From Leptospira broomii serovar Hurstbridge str. 5399 (lineage in GTDB: Bacteria > Spirochaetota > Leptospiria > Leptospirales > Leptospiraceae), in contig NZ_AHMO02000008.1 of the NCBI RefSeq assembly GCF_000243715.2, forward strand, positions 1,537,001 through 1,601,000: DNA of 64,000 nt, in the 5' to 3' direction. This document shows, in pieces, positions 9,441 to 19,450 of the stretch. The first letter of the stretch is position 1; the number at the start of each line of letters is the position of its first letter. The translations under genes and the position numbers were made by a program. Under the pieces are notes generated by a model. It did no database searches and was not told the DNA's origin. It saw nothing but the letters and a program-made list of their open reading frames with translations.

Positions 9441-10616
9441 TTACCTCCGCTGTCCTCCTTTCAATTCGAGGTAGCCCTTGCCTGATACCGGCTTTCCATC
9501 TTTAAAACCTTTCACGCTGATTCCACCTTCCCAATAGATCAAGCCGGAGGTTTCTCTCGCGTCGAATTCTTGATCTTCAAATTTGGGGTTTATTTCCAGC
9601 GCAAGCTGATCGGATTCGAGGGTCCATTCTAAAGAGTATGGAATTCCGGTTTTGGAACTTTTCCAGATTTTGTTTTTGGGCTGAAAGCGAAGATCGCCTT
9701 CCTTTTCGAACGATCTTACTTTCCCGTCGCGATTTCTGACCGTTCCGAAGGTTTCGGAAGCTTCTCCGGATTTACGGCGAAAATTAAAGGCCATGATATC
9801 CGATCCGTCGTCGAGTTGTATGCAGATCCAATCCCAAGCATTTTCCTTGGAAGTAAGATTGCTCGCATTAACAGTTCCTTCAGGACTACTCCATTCGTGA
9901 TCCATCCAGCTGTTTCCGGATGTTACGACATACTCTTTGCCGTCCAAATAAAGAGTTCCTTTGGTTTCCAAGCGAGGAATACTATAATAGTACGAATAAA
10001 ATTCCGGGTGAACCCGGCTCTTAATCGATTTTCCCTTATTTCCATGGAGTAGAATTTCTTCAGGCTTGCCTTTCAATTCCAATTCGATTCCGAATCCCGA
10101 TTCTTGACGAGGGAAGGCAGTGATTCGAAATTCGGCCGGCCCCAGCACTTCCATTCGATAATCGCTGCTCCAAATGGAACGCTTATCCTGTCCGGCTAAA
10201 CTCCCCAACTCTCGTTCTAAACCTTGTGCGGTTTTGTGAATTTTTTCGTTTATATCGGAAATTGCAAAATGGACCGGGTAAACGGAAACCTTGGATCCGA
10301 AAAATGCGCGAAAGAAGCTAAGCTCGTACCCCAATTCTTTACCGGTTTCCGTATTTAGAATACCGACGAAATAGCACCATTCAACGCGAAAGCCGTTATG
10401 AAAAAAATGATCTTGGGGAAATCTGAACTGCTTTCCGCTTTCAGTTCGTCCTTGTGGCGTCTTATTCGGGCCGAACGCGACTGCATGCTCTGCATTCGAA
10501 GAAAGGGCGAATAATAAGATCGTTATTAGTAATGCGAATCGTATCCGAGGAATAACTCTATTACGTCTTTTCCGAATATGCGCCTGAGTATCCCGCTTTT
10601 TATTTCCGTAAAACAT
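9441..10616 (-). CDS. CrtC/AttH-like lipocalin-fold protein (hydroxyneurosporene-synthase family)
   Basis: This 391-residue exported protein has a basic N terminus (KKRDTQAHIRKRRNRV) and a hydrophobic signal segment (RFALLITILLFALSSNA). The mature part has the paired-lipocalin features of the CrtC/AttH family: FPQDHFFHNGFRVEWCYFVG near the start, GNSWMDHEWSS in the middle and GLIYWEGGISVKG near the end. CrtC proper is carotenoid 1,2-hydratase, but most bacterial homologues are periplasmic proteins of unknown role, and no carotenoid gene is nearby. It may share a transcript with the Yej operon about 100 bases downstream. The function in lipid or isoprenoid handling is inference only. Confidence 0.75.
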   Translation of the reverse strand: MFYGNKKRDTQAHIRKRRNRVIPRIRFALLITILLFALSSNAEHAVAFGPNKTPQGRTESGKQFRFPQDHFFHNGFRVEWCYFVGILNTETGKELGYELSFFRAFFGSKVSVYPVHFAISDINEKIHKTAQGLERELGSLAGQDKRSIWSSDYRMEVLGPAEFRITAFPRQESGFGIELELKGKPEEILLHGNKGKSIKSRVHPEFYSYYYSIPRLETKGTLYLDGKEYVVTSGNSWMDHEWSSPEGTVNASNLTSKENAWDWICIQLDDGSDIMAFNFRRKSGEASETFGTVRNRDGKVRSFEKEGDLRFQPKNKIWKSSKTGIPYSLEWTLESDQLALEINPKFEDQEFDARETSGLIYWEGGISVKGFKDGKPVSGKGYLELKGGQRR

Positions 10617-10645
10617 CTCTATTGTCCACTTGCATCTTTAATTTC

Positions 10646-10666
10646 GGAATTAATGGAAACTTGCAA
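10646..10666. promoter_or_regulatory. 21-base element shared with 13836-13856
   Basis: GGAATTAATGG followed by AAACTTGCAA. It matches the element at 13836-13856 at 18 of 21 positions. It sits about 30 bases upstream of the minus-strand lipocalin gene, in the intergenic region shared with the divergent acyltransferase gene. On the minus strand it begins TTGCAA, which could be a -35 box. The role is unproven. Confidence 0.35.
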
Positions 10667-10828
10667 TACTGGTAAATCACCGCTATCGTAAAAATACTTT
10701 TAACGGCTCGCTTCACGTCTTTTAATCAAAAAGTAATAAAATTTTCGCTCGAATTCAAGTGTATATTTCGACGGATTAAGCGTTCAAATTCTACTTGTTC
10801 GGGCTGTTCCGACCTTCTCAATTGGTCT

Positions 10829-11803
10829 ATGTCTAAGATCGTACCGAGAAGCGAGCGAAAAAAGGTTAGAAAATTCCTTCAATACGCTTTCGCGAGATTG
10901 CTCGTTGGATTCCTTTCTTTCTTTCCGTATAAACTTCGCGGTAAGCTTTTATTCTCGGTAGTTTCATTACTCGGAAAAGCGACGGGTTCTGCGAAAAATC
11001 GAATCGAGCGACATATTCGGCTGGCCTTTCCTACAAAGACCGACTCGGAAGTGCAGACGTTAATCACCCATAATCTGCGAAATCTGGCAAATATGGCCAA
11101 CGAGTTTTGCGAAGAACCGCGTATGAATAGTAAGTTTCTAAATGATTGGGTAACCCTTTTACCTAACCCGGAAACTCATGCACGTCTCTTCGGGAAAGGC
11201 GGTATCCTGGTTTTAGGACACCTTGGGAATTGGGAGACGATGGGGGTCTCCGTCTGCTATTCGGCTCCTAAAAACAACCTTTACGTTTTTGCTAAACGAC
11301 AAAGTAATCCTTGGTCAAATGCCTGGATCGAGCGGAATCGAGCTACTCAAGGAATCAAACTCGTGTACACGGATGAAAGTCCGCGAAAAGCATTAAGCCT
11401 TCTTAAACAAGGAAAATTAGTCGCGTTTATTTCCGATCAAGATGCGGGAAAGAACGGAACCTTCTTTCCATTTTTAGGAAGATTTGCTTCTACCTTCCTC
11501 GGACCCGCGACATTCGCTAGAATGACCGATGTGCCGATTCTATTTTGTAGTAGTTGGTACGACGATGCGGGTAAGTTATACTTTTACGTTGAAGAATTTC
11601 AACGACCGCTTTCCGATCCTAGAAAGGATCCTGAAAAATGGGAAAGGGAGTTTACTTATAAATGGGTCAAGCGCCTCGAAGCGGAAGTTAACGAACATCC
11701 TGCCGACTATTTTTGGCTGCATAGGCGTTGGCATACGAAACCGGAGAACGAAAAAGAATTACAAATTTTTTGGGATGCTTTCCAACTTCCGTTCCAAAAC
11801 TGA
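10829..11803 (+). CDS. Lysophospholipid / lipid A acyltransferase (LpxL-HtrB family)
   Basis: This 324-residue protein has the HtrB/LpxL/MsbB fold: a basic N terminus, a hydrophobic segment (FARLLVGFLSFFPYKLR) and the catalytic His-x4-Glu motif GHLGNWE with H131. Further conserved blocks are FAKRQSNPWSNAWIERNR and LVAFISDQDAGKNGTFFPFLG, which fit the acyl-ACP and acceptor sites. Members add secondary acyl chains to the lipid A precursor at the inner membrane. The gene lies between two other envelope genes and faces a sulfatase/phosphoethanolamine-transferase-like gene convergently, with 20 bases between their ends. Which acyl chain it transfers cannot be told from sequence. Confidence 0.88.
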   Translation: MSKIVPRSERKKVRKFLQYAFARLLVGFLSFFPYKLRGKLLFSVVSLLGKATGSAKNRIERHIRLAFPTKTDSEVQTLITHNLRNLANMANEFCEEPRMNSKFLNDWVTLLPNPETHARLFGKGGILVLGHLGNWETMGVSVCYSAPKNNLYVFAKRQSNPWSNAWIERNRATQGIKLVYTDESPRKALSLLKQGKLVAFISDQDAGKNGTFFPFLGRFASTFLGPATFARMTDVPILFCSSWYDDAGKLYFYVEEFQRPLSDPRKDPEKWEREFTYKWVKRLEAEVNEHPADYFWLHRRWHTKPENEKELQIFWDAFQLPFQN

Positions 11804-11823
11804 ATCGGATCGTCTACTTCGTG

Positions 11824-13785
11824 TTATTTGACCGAAACGTCTTTATTGCCGGACTTCCTTGAATCCTCTGAGCTGGAATTCATAGGGCGAATACCGATCG
11901 ACTCATAGAGGTCGCGACAGAGCCCGCATTCTTGCAATTCCTTTCTGCATTCCTCTTTTTCCGTTTCGGAAAGCTCGGGCCAAAGGTCCCGCAATTCATT
12001 CGGGTCGTTTGATAAGTCGTATAATTTCTCTTTCGGCGGTATCGTATTTAAGTTCATTAGGTAATGAAGATTGCCTTTTAAATAACTGATCCCTACTTTA
12101 TAAAGCGATATCTCGTTATTATTGGTTACGATAATTTTTCTTTCGGCATCCAGATCTCTCAAAAGGGATTTTCCTTCCAATTTCGAGATATAATTTTTTA
12201 CGTCCGGTTTATTCTCTAAGTTCAGAATATCCAATATTGTCGGAATGACATCGGTATTTGCGACGGTGCGGGTCGTGTTTCTTTTTAATGCCTCCGTTCG
12301 GATCCCATTTTTACTAAGGGCAGGAGGGAGTGAAATTATCATAGGAATTGCAATCGTTTCGATATGGTTACTATCGATATGGCCTAGATAATCGTGTTCG
12401 AATAACGATTCTCCATGGTCTGAAGTAAAAATAACTATAGTGTTTTCCGTTAAGCCCTCCGATTTCATAAATTCGTAAACTTCTTTCAATAAGCTATCCA
12501 TGTGACGGACGGAGTTATCGTATTGATCAGGGACCGTATTGACAGGGAATACTTTTTCTTCCTCTGGGATTAGATAGGGAAAATGATTCGTATTGAAATG
12601 AAGTACTCCCGCGAATTTCTCGTTTTTATTCTTTAAGAATTTAACGTATTGTTTAAATTCTTGAACGGTTTTGCGATCGTCGATTCCAATATCGTTAAAA
12701 ACTCCCGATCCGCTTGCTTCCTTATCCCAAATTTTATCGATACTCGAGTTTCGGAAAAAACCTTTGAAATTATTCCATTGCAGATCATGGCTGGTAATGT
12801 AGAAGGTCGAGTAATTTGCAATCTTTGCATATTCCCAAAAAAGGGGAAAACTGTGAGTCATGGGCACAGGTTGAGCCGGAGATACTCCCGAAAGTATGCT
12901 AGGAAAGGAAAGTAAGGTCGAGCTCGAATTTGAGAAAGCTTTTTTGAAAACGAACGTCGAATATTGATTCGCATTTTTTACGTTCTGAACCAGAAAAGGT
13001 GTAGTGTCTTTTTTATAACCGTAAAGACTCATATTATTTTTACGTAAACTTTCGGCGACGATCAGTAGGATATTGAACGTAGGCGTAGGGCTTACGTTTG
13101 ATAGTTTAGGTTTATTTCTAGACTGGAGCCCGGCCGAACCTAAACTGTCGCCTGTAAGTTTGTTATAAACGTTTCTCCATACGAATGCGATCGTGTTCGT
13201 ATCGGACACGTAAACTTGATCGTTGAAGCGGGTATTGTTATGAAGAAATGCAGTAAGGAGTAAAAAACAAAAAATCGACGCCAAACGTAGAATCTTTCTG
13301 AATCTAAATTTTTGCGATAGGACTTTCGTCGAAAGATAAAGAAGCGATGCGATTAAAAGATATAATAGGCACGCGAGAACGATTAATCGTCCGGTTAAGC
13401 CTCCCCAAAAAATCGTCCAACTATTCAACGGCTCTTGGAACAGGAACGAAAAGACGAAAAAATTAGGCATGATTCCGGTATAAGCGTAATATCCATAAGA
13501 ACCGGCCATACATGCGGTGTAGAAAAATGCCGCTAGCAAAAGTGAAGTCCAATAAAGACCTTTGTTTCCGTAAAAATAAAGAAAACGAAGCCCGATTATT
13601 AGAGCGGAATAGAGTAGGATCGTGTAGATAAATGATAATAGGTAAAACGACCATTGCAGAGTTTTAAAGCCCGGAAAAACTTCGTCTCGGATAATTAAAT
13701 CCGATAATAGTAGGATTACTGGAATTGCGATTAAAACCGCTTTCTTTCCCATGATCGACAGTGTTTTATTTATTTTGAATCCCAT
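11824..13785 (-). CDS. Membrane sulfatase-family protein (phosphoethanolamine-transferase-like)
   Basis: The N terminus has five or so hydrophobic helices (from AVLIAIPVILLLSDL to about residue 180). The catalytic alkaline-phosphatase-superfamily domain follows, with LLIVAESLRKNNMSLYGYKK (first metal ligand and the family's YGY-x-DTTP turn), SNSSSTLLSFPSILSG (nucleophile region) and FTSDHGESLFEHDYLGH (metal ligands). This pattern is that of EptA/OpgE-type phosphoethanolamine transferases, although LtaS-like phosphoglycerol transfer cannot be excluded. I prefer the ATG at 13785; a TTG at 13824 would extend it by 13 residues and would sit 12 bases from the shared upstream element. The acidic C terminus ends NKDVSVK. 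Confidence 0.8.
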   Translation of the reverse strand: MGFKINKTLSIMGKKAVLIAIPVILLLSDLIIRDEVFPGFKTLQWSFYLLSFIYTILLYSALIIGLRFLYFYGNKGLYWTSLLLAAFFYTACMAGSYGYYAYTGIMPNFFVFSFLFQEPLNSWTIFWGGLTGRLIVLACLLYLLIASLLYLSTKVLSQKFRFRKILRLASIFCFLLLTAFLHNNTRFNDQVYVSDTNTIAFVWRNVYNKLTGDSLGSAGLQSRNKPKLSNVSPTPTFNILLIVAESLRKNNMSLYGYKKDTTPFLVQNVKNANQYSTFVFKKAFSNSSSTLLSFPSILSGVSPAQPVPMTHSFPLFWEYAKIANYSTFYITSHDLQWNNFKGFFRNSSIDKIWDKEASGSGVFNDIGIDDRKTVQEFKQYVKFLKNKNEKFAGVLHFNTNHFPYLIPEEEKVFPVNTVPDQYDNSVRHMDSLLKEVYEFMKSEGLTENTIVIFTSDHGESLFEHDYLGHIDSNHIETIAIPMIISLPPALSKNGIRTEALKRNTTRTVANTDVIPTILDILNLENKPDVKNYISKLEGKSLLRDLDAERKIIVTNNNEISLYKVGISYLKGNLHYLMNLNTIPPKEKLYDLSNDPNELRDLWPELSETEKEECRKELQECGLCRDLYESIGIRPMNSSSEDSRKSGNKDVSVK

Positions 13786-13835
13786 CGTAGGACCAAAGTT
13801 TTTCCGGTGAATGTACCTCGTCAATTACATAGATT

Positions 13836-13856
13836 GGAATTAATGGTCACTTGAAA
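13836..13856. promoter_or_regulatory. 21-base element shared with 10646-10666
   Basis: GGAATTAATGG followed by TCACTTGAAA, 18 of 21 positions identical to the element at 10646. It lies between the divergent sulfatase gene (minus) and lipoprotein gene (plus). Its placement about 50 bases before the ATG at 13785 fits a promoter or operator better than it fits the TTG start at 13824. Confidence 0.35.
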
Positions 13857-13894
13857 CCGTGATGGTATGTCTAAAAAAAGGAGAACTTGATTTT

Positions 13895-14812
13895 ATGTTC
13901 AGAATCCCTTTTCTCACTTTGCTTCTGTTTCCCTTAACGTTACATTGCTGTCATCCGTCAAAATCGGGTTATACTCCGTTAAGTAATGCTCAAGAATTTT
14001 CCAAGTATTGGGATTCGGGCTTGGCGGAGATTACGACATTTGATCTAGTCCAAGCTCGTTACGGAAATCTAAATCATGGAATTGCCACGATGATTTACGT
14101 CCATGAGGGTTTTTCCGATTCCAAACAAGTAAAACTCGATTTTCCGGAGAATTCTCCCGATGACATAGTTCCGGTTTTAAAACTAAATTTAACGAAGGAT
14201 TTTTTGACCGGGGTTTATCCGTACAAACTGATGTTGTCCATATTTACTCCGCGAACCGAGCTGCCTCGCAGTCTTAAAGAAGTTGTAAGCGTTCAAGAAT
14301 GGTGCGGAACGACTTATCTTCAATTGAATTTGGACGATAAAGATTATAATTTAATCTCGTTTTCTTACTTTGAAACGGAAGGTGATCGAAAAAGCAAAAT
14401 CGTAGAATCGATTTTAGAGGATGAAATTTGGAATCGGATTCGATTGGCTCCGGAAAAACTTCCGACCGGTAAGATTAGAATTTTACCGGGTTTATTCTAT
14501 ATTCGGTTTGTACATCGGGATCCAATCCCGGCCGTTGCGAACGCGCAGATCAAAAAAATATCCGAAAAAATTTCTCGCTACGAGCTCGAATATCCCGAGT
14601 TGAAGCGAACTTTGAAAATCGATTTTGAATCTGCCTTTCCCTATAGAATTGGAGGCTGGGAAGAAACATACCCCGATGGAGATTTTCGGTCGGAACCTAG
14701 GATGCTGACAACTACTGCAAAGTTTCGGCGCTCATCCAGGATTGCCTACTGGGAAAGGCATTTTCCCGCCGACCGAATCTTGCGAAATGACTTGGGGCTT
14801 CCTATAAACTAA
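13895..14812 (+). CDS. Hypothetical lipoprotein
   Basis: I chose the ATG at 13895 because AAGGAG lies about a dozen bases before it and it places a signal peptide at the N terminus: MFRIPFLTLLLFPLTLHC, a lipobox-like end at Cys18 or Cys19. The mature part of about 285 residues has no domain I recognise. It is mixed charged and aromatic sequence, with a C-terminal block EETYPDGDFRSEP and a final GLPIN. It may be a beta-rich envelope protein. It runs divergently from the sulfatase gene. The function is unknown. Confidence 0.65.
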   Translation: MFRIPFLTLLLFPLTLHCCHPSKSGYTPLSNAQEFSKYWDSGLAEITTFDLVQARYGNLNHGIATMIYVHEGFSDSKQVKLDFPENSPDDIVPVLKLNLTKDFLTGVYPYKLMLSIFTPRTELPRSLKEVVSVQEWCGTTYLQLNLDDKDYNLISFSYFETEGDRKSKIVESILEDEIWNRIRLAPEKLPTGKIRILPGLFYIRFVHRDPIPAVANAQIKKISEKISRYELEYPELKRTLKIDFESAFPYRIGGWEETYPDGDFRSEPRMLTTTAKFRRSSRIAYWERHFPADRILRNDLGLPIN

Positions 14813-15146
<334 letters not shown>

Positions 15147-15878
15147 ATGAACCCTTTAGAGCTGGAGAGCAAGTTAAAAGGCCTCGGATTGGAAGAATCC
15201 TTGGTTCTGATCGACAAAGAATTTCCCGGCACTGCCGTTTTTTCAACGAGCTTCGGGCTAGAAGACCAAGCCATTACTCACGCTATATTTTCCCAAAATC
15301 TCGGGATTCGCATTTTCACATTAGATACCGGCAGACTTTTTAGCGAAACTTACGAACTACACAAACGAACGAATGGAATGTACGGGAAAAAAATCCTGAC
15401 CTTCTTTCCGGATACGGAGATTGTAGAAAAACTCGTGAACGAGAAAGGACCCGACTCATTCTATGATTCCATAGAAAATCGTAAGGAATGCTGTCATATC
15501 CGTAAAGTGGTTCCTTTGAATCGAGCTTTAGAAGGCGCTAAATTATGGATTACGGGAATTCGAAGCGAACAATCCGGATCTCGCGGAGATTTGCCGAAAG
15601 TCGAATTGGATTCCTCGCGTGATATCCTCAAATTCCATCCCATCTTGGATTGGAGCTGGGAAGAGACTAAATCATACGTAGATACTCACCGAATTCCGTA
15701 TAACCCGCTTCATGATAAAGGTTTTCCAAGCATCGGTTGCGCACCTTGCACTAGAGCGATACTTCCCGGAGAGGATCTTCGAGCCGGTCGCTGGTGGTGG
15801 GAAAATGAATCAACCAAAGAATGCGGATTACATTGGGTCGACGGAAAACTCGTACGTAAAAAAGGATCGCAAGTATGA
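15147..15878 (+). CDS. cysH: Assimilatory adenylylsulfate (APS) reductase, iron-sulfur type
   Basis: This 243-residue protein reduces activated sulfate to sulfite with thioredoxin. FSTSFGLEDQAIT and LDTGRLFSETYEL are the nucleotide/PP-loop region, and C226 in KECGLH is the catalytic cysteine. Two extra cysteine pairs, C115-C116 (ECCHIRK) and C198/C201 (GCAPC), are the [4Fe-4S] ligands that mark enzymes using APS instead of PAPS. This agrees with the lack of an APS kinase (cysC) in the operon. I chose the ATG at 15147 (MNPLELESK), with AAGGTG upstream; the frame is open earlier. The stop overlaps the cysD start as ATGA. Confidence 0.93.
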   Translation: MNPLELESKLKGLGLEESLVLIDKEFPGTAVFSTSFGLEDQAITHAIFSQNLGIRIFTLDTGRLFSETYELHKRTNGMYGKKILTFFPDTEIVEKLVNEKGPDSFYDSIENRKECCHIRKVVPLNRALEGAKLWITGIRSEQSGSRGDLPKVELDSSRDILKFHPILDWSWEETKSYVDTHRIPYNPLHDKGFPSIGCAPCTRAILPGEDLRAGRWWWENESTKECGLHWVDGKLVRKKGSQV

Positions 15879-16782
15879 CAACGCGGACTCGCTTAACGCA
15901 TCTACAACAGTTAGAAGCGGAATCGATTTATATACTTAGGGAAGTTGCCGCCCAATTCGAGAGGCCGGCACTATTATTTTCCGGCGGAAAGGATTCTATC
16001 ACACTGGTACATCTAGCCTTAAAAGCCTTTCGACCAGGGAAGTTTCCGTTTCCGTTAGTGCATATAGATACCGGGCATAATTTTCAGGAAGCATTAGATT
16101 TTCGTGATAGACTGGCCGAAAAAACCGGAGAGAAGTTAATCGTACGTTATGTCCAGGATTCCATCGACCAAGGAAAGGCGGTGGAAGAAAAAGGTAAATT
16201 TCCGAGTCGTAACGGCATTCAGACTGTAACTCTACTCGATACGATTGCCGAATTCAAATTCGACGCGTGTATCGGTGGAGCGAGAAGAGACGAGGAAAAG
16301 GCGAGAGCTAAAGAACGGGTTTTTTCCGTAAGAGACGAGTTTGGCGGTTGGGACCCGAAATTACAACGTCCCGAACTTTGGAATATATACAACGGTAAAA
16401 TACATGTAGGTGAAAACGTTCGCGTTTTCCCCATAAGCAATTGGACCGAACTTGACGTTTGGGAATATATCAAAACCGAAAACATGGAACTTCCCTCGCT
16501 TTACTTCTCGCATAAACGGGAAATCGTATGGAGAGAAAATTTGATTTTCCCAGTTTCAAAATTCATCAATTTGGATTCGAACGATAAGGTTGAAGAACGA
16601 ACCGTCCGGTTTCGGACAGTCGGAGATATGACCTGTACGGCAGCCGTGGAATCGGAGGCAAATTCGCTAGAGGATATCATTCGCGAAATACAAACCTCCC
16701 GTACGACGGAACGAGGCTCCCGTTTGGATGATCGAAGATCCGAAGCGGCTATGGAAGAACGTAAGCGCGGAGGTTATTTCTG

Positions 16783-16783
<1 letters not shown>
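15875..16783 (+). CDS. cysD: Sulfate adenylyltransferase subunit 2 (ATP sulfurylase small subunit)
   Basis: This 302-residue PP-loop enzyme carries SGGKDS at residues 36-41, which binds ATP and sulfate to form APS. Other family blocks are HIDTGHNFQEALDFRD, CIGGARRDEEKARAKER and RFRTVGDMTCTAAVES. The length equals the E. coli enzyme. It is coupled on both sides: four bases shared with cysH, one base with cysN (TGATG). CysN supplies the GTPase that drives the reaction. Confidence 0.96.
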
Positions 16784-18027
<1,244 letters not shown>

Positions 18028-18044
18028 TTCATTAGGAAATCATA

Positions 18045-18821
18045 ATGGATAAAAAAGGAAAAGTATATTTAGTCGGTGCAGGACCGGGAAATCCGGATCT
18101 TCTAACAGTTCGCGCGCTGCGGATTTTGCAGAACGCCGAAGTCATTCTTTACGATGCCTTACTAGATCCTTCCTTTTTAGAGCTATTTCCTGCGGATGCA
18201 ATCACGCATTATGTCGGTAAACGTGCCGGGCAACACTCTGCGACCCAGGCTGAAATTCAGGACCTACTCATTCGCTATTCTTTATCGGGTAAAACCGTGG
18301 TCCGCTTAAAAGGTGGAGATCCTTTTCTATTCGGAAGAGGCGGGGAAGAGCTGGAGGCGATTCGAGCCAATGGAATTCGATACGAAATCGTTCCCGGCGT
18401 GAGCTCGCTAACGGGAGGCTCTTCCGGCGCAGGATTTCCGTTAACGCATAGAGGTCTTTCCAGGCAGGTATTGATTATGGATGGCCATACGGTTTTGAAT
18501 GAGGAGACGGACTGGGAATGGTTCGCGCGATTCAAGGGAACTATCGCATTATTTATGGGAACGTCTTCCATTCAAAAAATTGCGGGTAAGTTGATTCAGC
18601 ATGGTGCCGATTCGGAATTACCGGTCGCGTTGGTGGAAAATGCCAGTCTTCCCGATCAAAAAACCACGGTAAGAACTCTAGGCGTCGCAGCAAGAGAGGG
18701 AATTCCTAAAATTGGAACCGGTCCGGGAATCATTTATATCGGAGCAGTAGTAGGATTACTTCCTAGTAGAACCGATTTCGAGAGGACGGATATGCAATTT
18801 CCGTACGATGCAATCGGATGA
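18045..18821 (+). CDS. cobA: Uroporphyrinogen-III C-methyltransferase (SUMT)
   Basis: This 258-residue SAM-dependent tetrapyrrole methylase has the N-terminal loop VGAGPGNPDLLTVRALR, then RLKGGDPFLFGRGGEE and VPGVSSLTGGSSGAGFPLTHRG. It makes precorrin-2 from uroporphyrinogen III, the first step to siroheme and also to B12. It starts 17 bases after cysN and overlaps the siroheme synthase gene by four bases, so in this operon it most likely serves the siroheme cofactor of the reductase encoded at 19451. The symbol follows common usage; cysG-A or sirA-type names are equally used. Confidence 0.93.
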   Translation: MDKKGKVYLVGAGPGNPDLLTVRALRILQNAEVILYDALLDPSFLELFPADAITHYVGKRAGQHSATQAEIQDLLIRYSLSGKTVVRLKGGDPFLFGRGGEELEAIRANGIRYEIVPGVSSLTGGSSGAGFPLTHRGLSRQVLIMDGHTVLNEETDWEWFARFKGTIALFMGTSSIQKIAGKLIQHGADSELPVALVENASLPDQKTTVRTLGVAAREGIPKIGTGPGIIYIGAVVGLLPSRTDFERTDMQFPYDAIG

Positions 18822-19417
18822 ACGGTTTGCTTCCGGTATTTTTGAAACTTGAAGATAAGGATGTCCTTCTCGTTGGCGGCGGAAAAGTGGCCTTGGAAAA
18901 ACTCGGATCTTTATTGGGAACCGGTTGTAGGTTAACCGTTCTGGCACGAGAAATTCATCCGGATGTGAGCAAACTCATAGCGGATCGATCCGATGTTTCT
19001 TTGATTCAAAAATCGGTCGAGCTTTCCGACCTTGCCGGGTTTCAACTTATTTATTCTGCGACTAACGATAGAGAGACGAATCAGCGATTAGTCTCGGAAG
19101 CCAAGCGATTGGGAGTTTGGATCAACTGTGCCGACGATCCTGAAAGTTGCGATTTTTATTCCGCCGCTTTTTTCGATCGGGGACCGTTGCGGGTCGCAGT
19201 ATCGACTCAAGGTGAATTCGCAGGTTTGTCCGGCACTCTACGAACGATTTTGGAAGAATTATTACCGGCGGATCACGAGAACGATTTAATTGATTTATTT
19301 GAAATACGAAAAATTACAAAGCAACGTTTAGGCGATCCTGAAACGAGAAAGATCGCATTAAGAGAACTGCTTCAAGGATTTCGAGAGAAATACCTGAAGG
19401 CAAAAATAGAGAATTAA
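18818..19417 (+). CDS. Precorrin-2 dehydrogenase / sirohydrochlorin ferrochelatase (Met8/CysG-B type)
   Basis: This 199-residue protein has an NAD-binding Rossmann motif VLLVGGGKVALEKLGSLL near the N terminus, then LIYSATNDRETNQRL and WINCADDPESCDFYSAAFF, characteristic of the siroheme synthase N-terminal module. It oxidises precorrin-2 and inserts iron to give siroheme. It overlaps the methyltransferase gene as ATGA. Together the two genes replace the single fused CysG of enterobacteria. Confidence 0.93.
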   Translation: MNGLLPVFLKLEDKDVLLVGGGKVALEKLGSLLGTGCRLTVLAREIHPDVSKLIADRSDVSLIQKSVELSDLAGFQLIYSATNDRETNQRLVSEAKRLGVWINCADDPESCDFYSAAFFDRGPLRVAVSTQGEFAGLSGTLRTILEELLPADHENDLIDLFEIRKITKQRLGDPETRKIALRELLQGFREKYLKAKIEN

Positions 19418-19450
19418 TAAAAGCTAATATATAAAGGATGAATCCCTACG

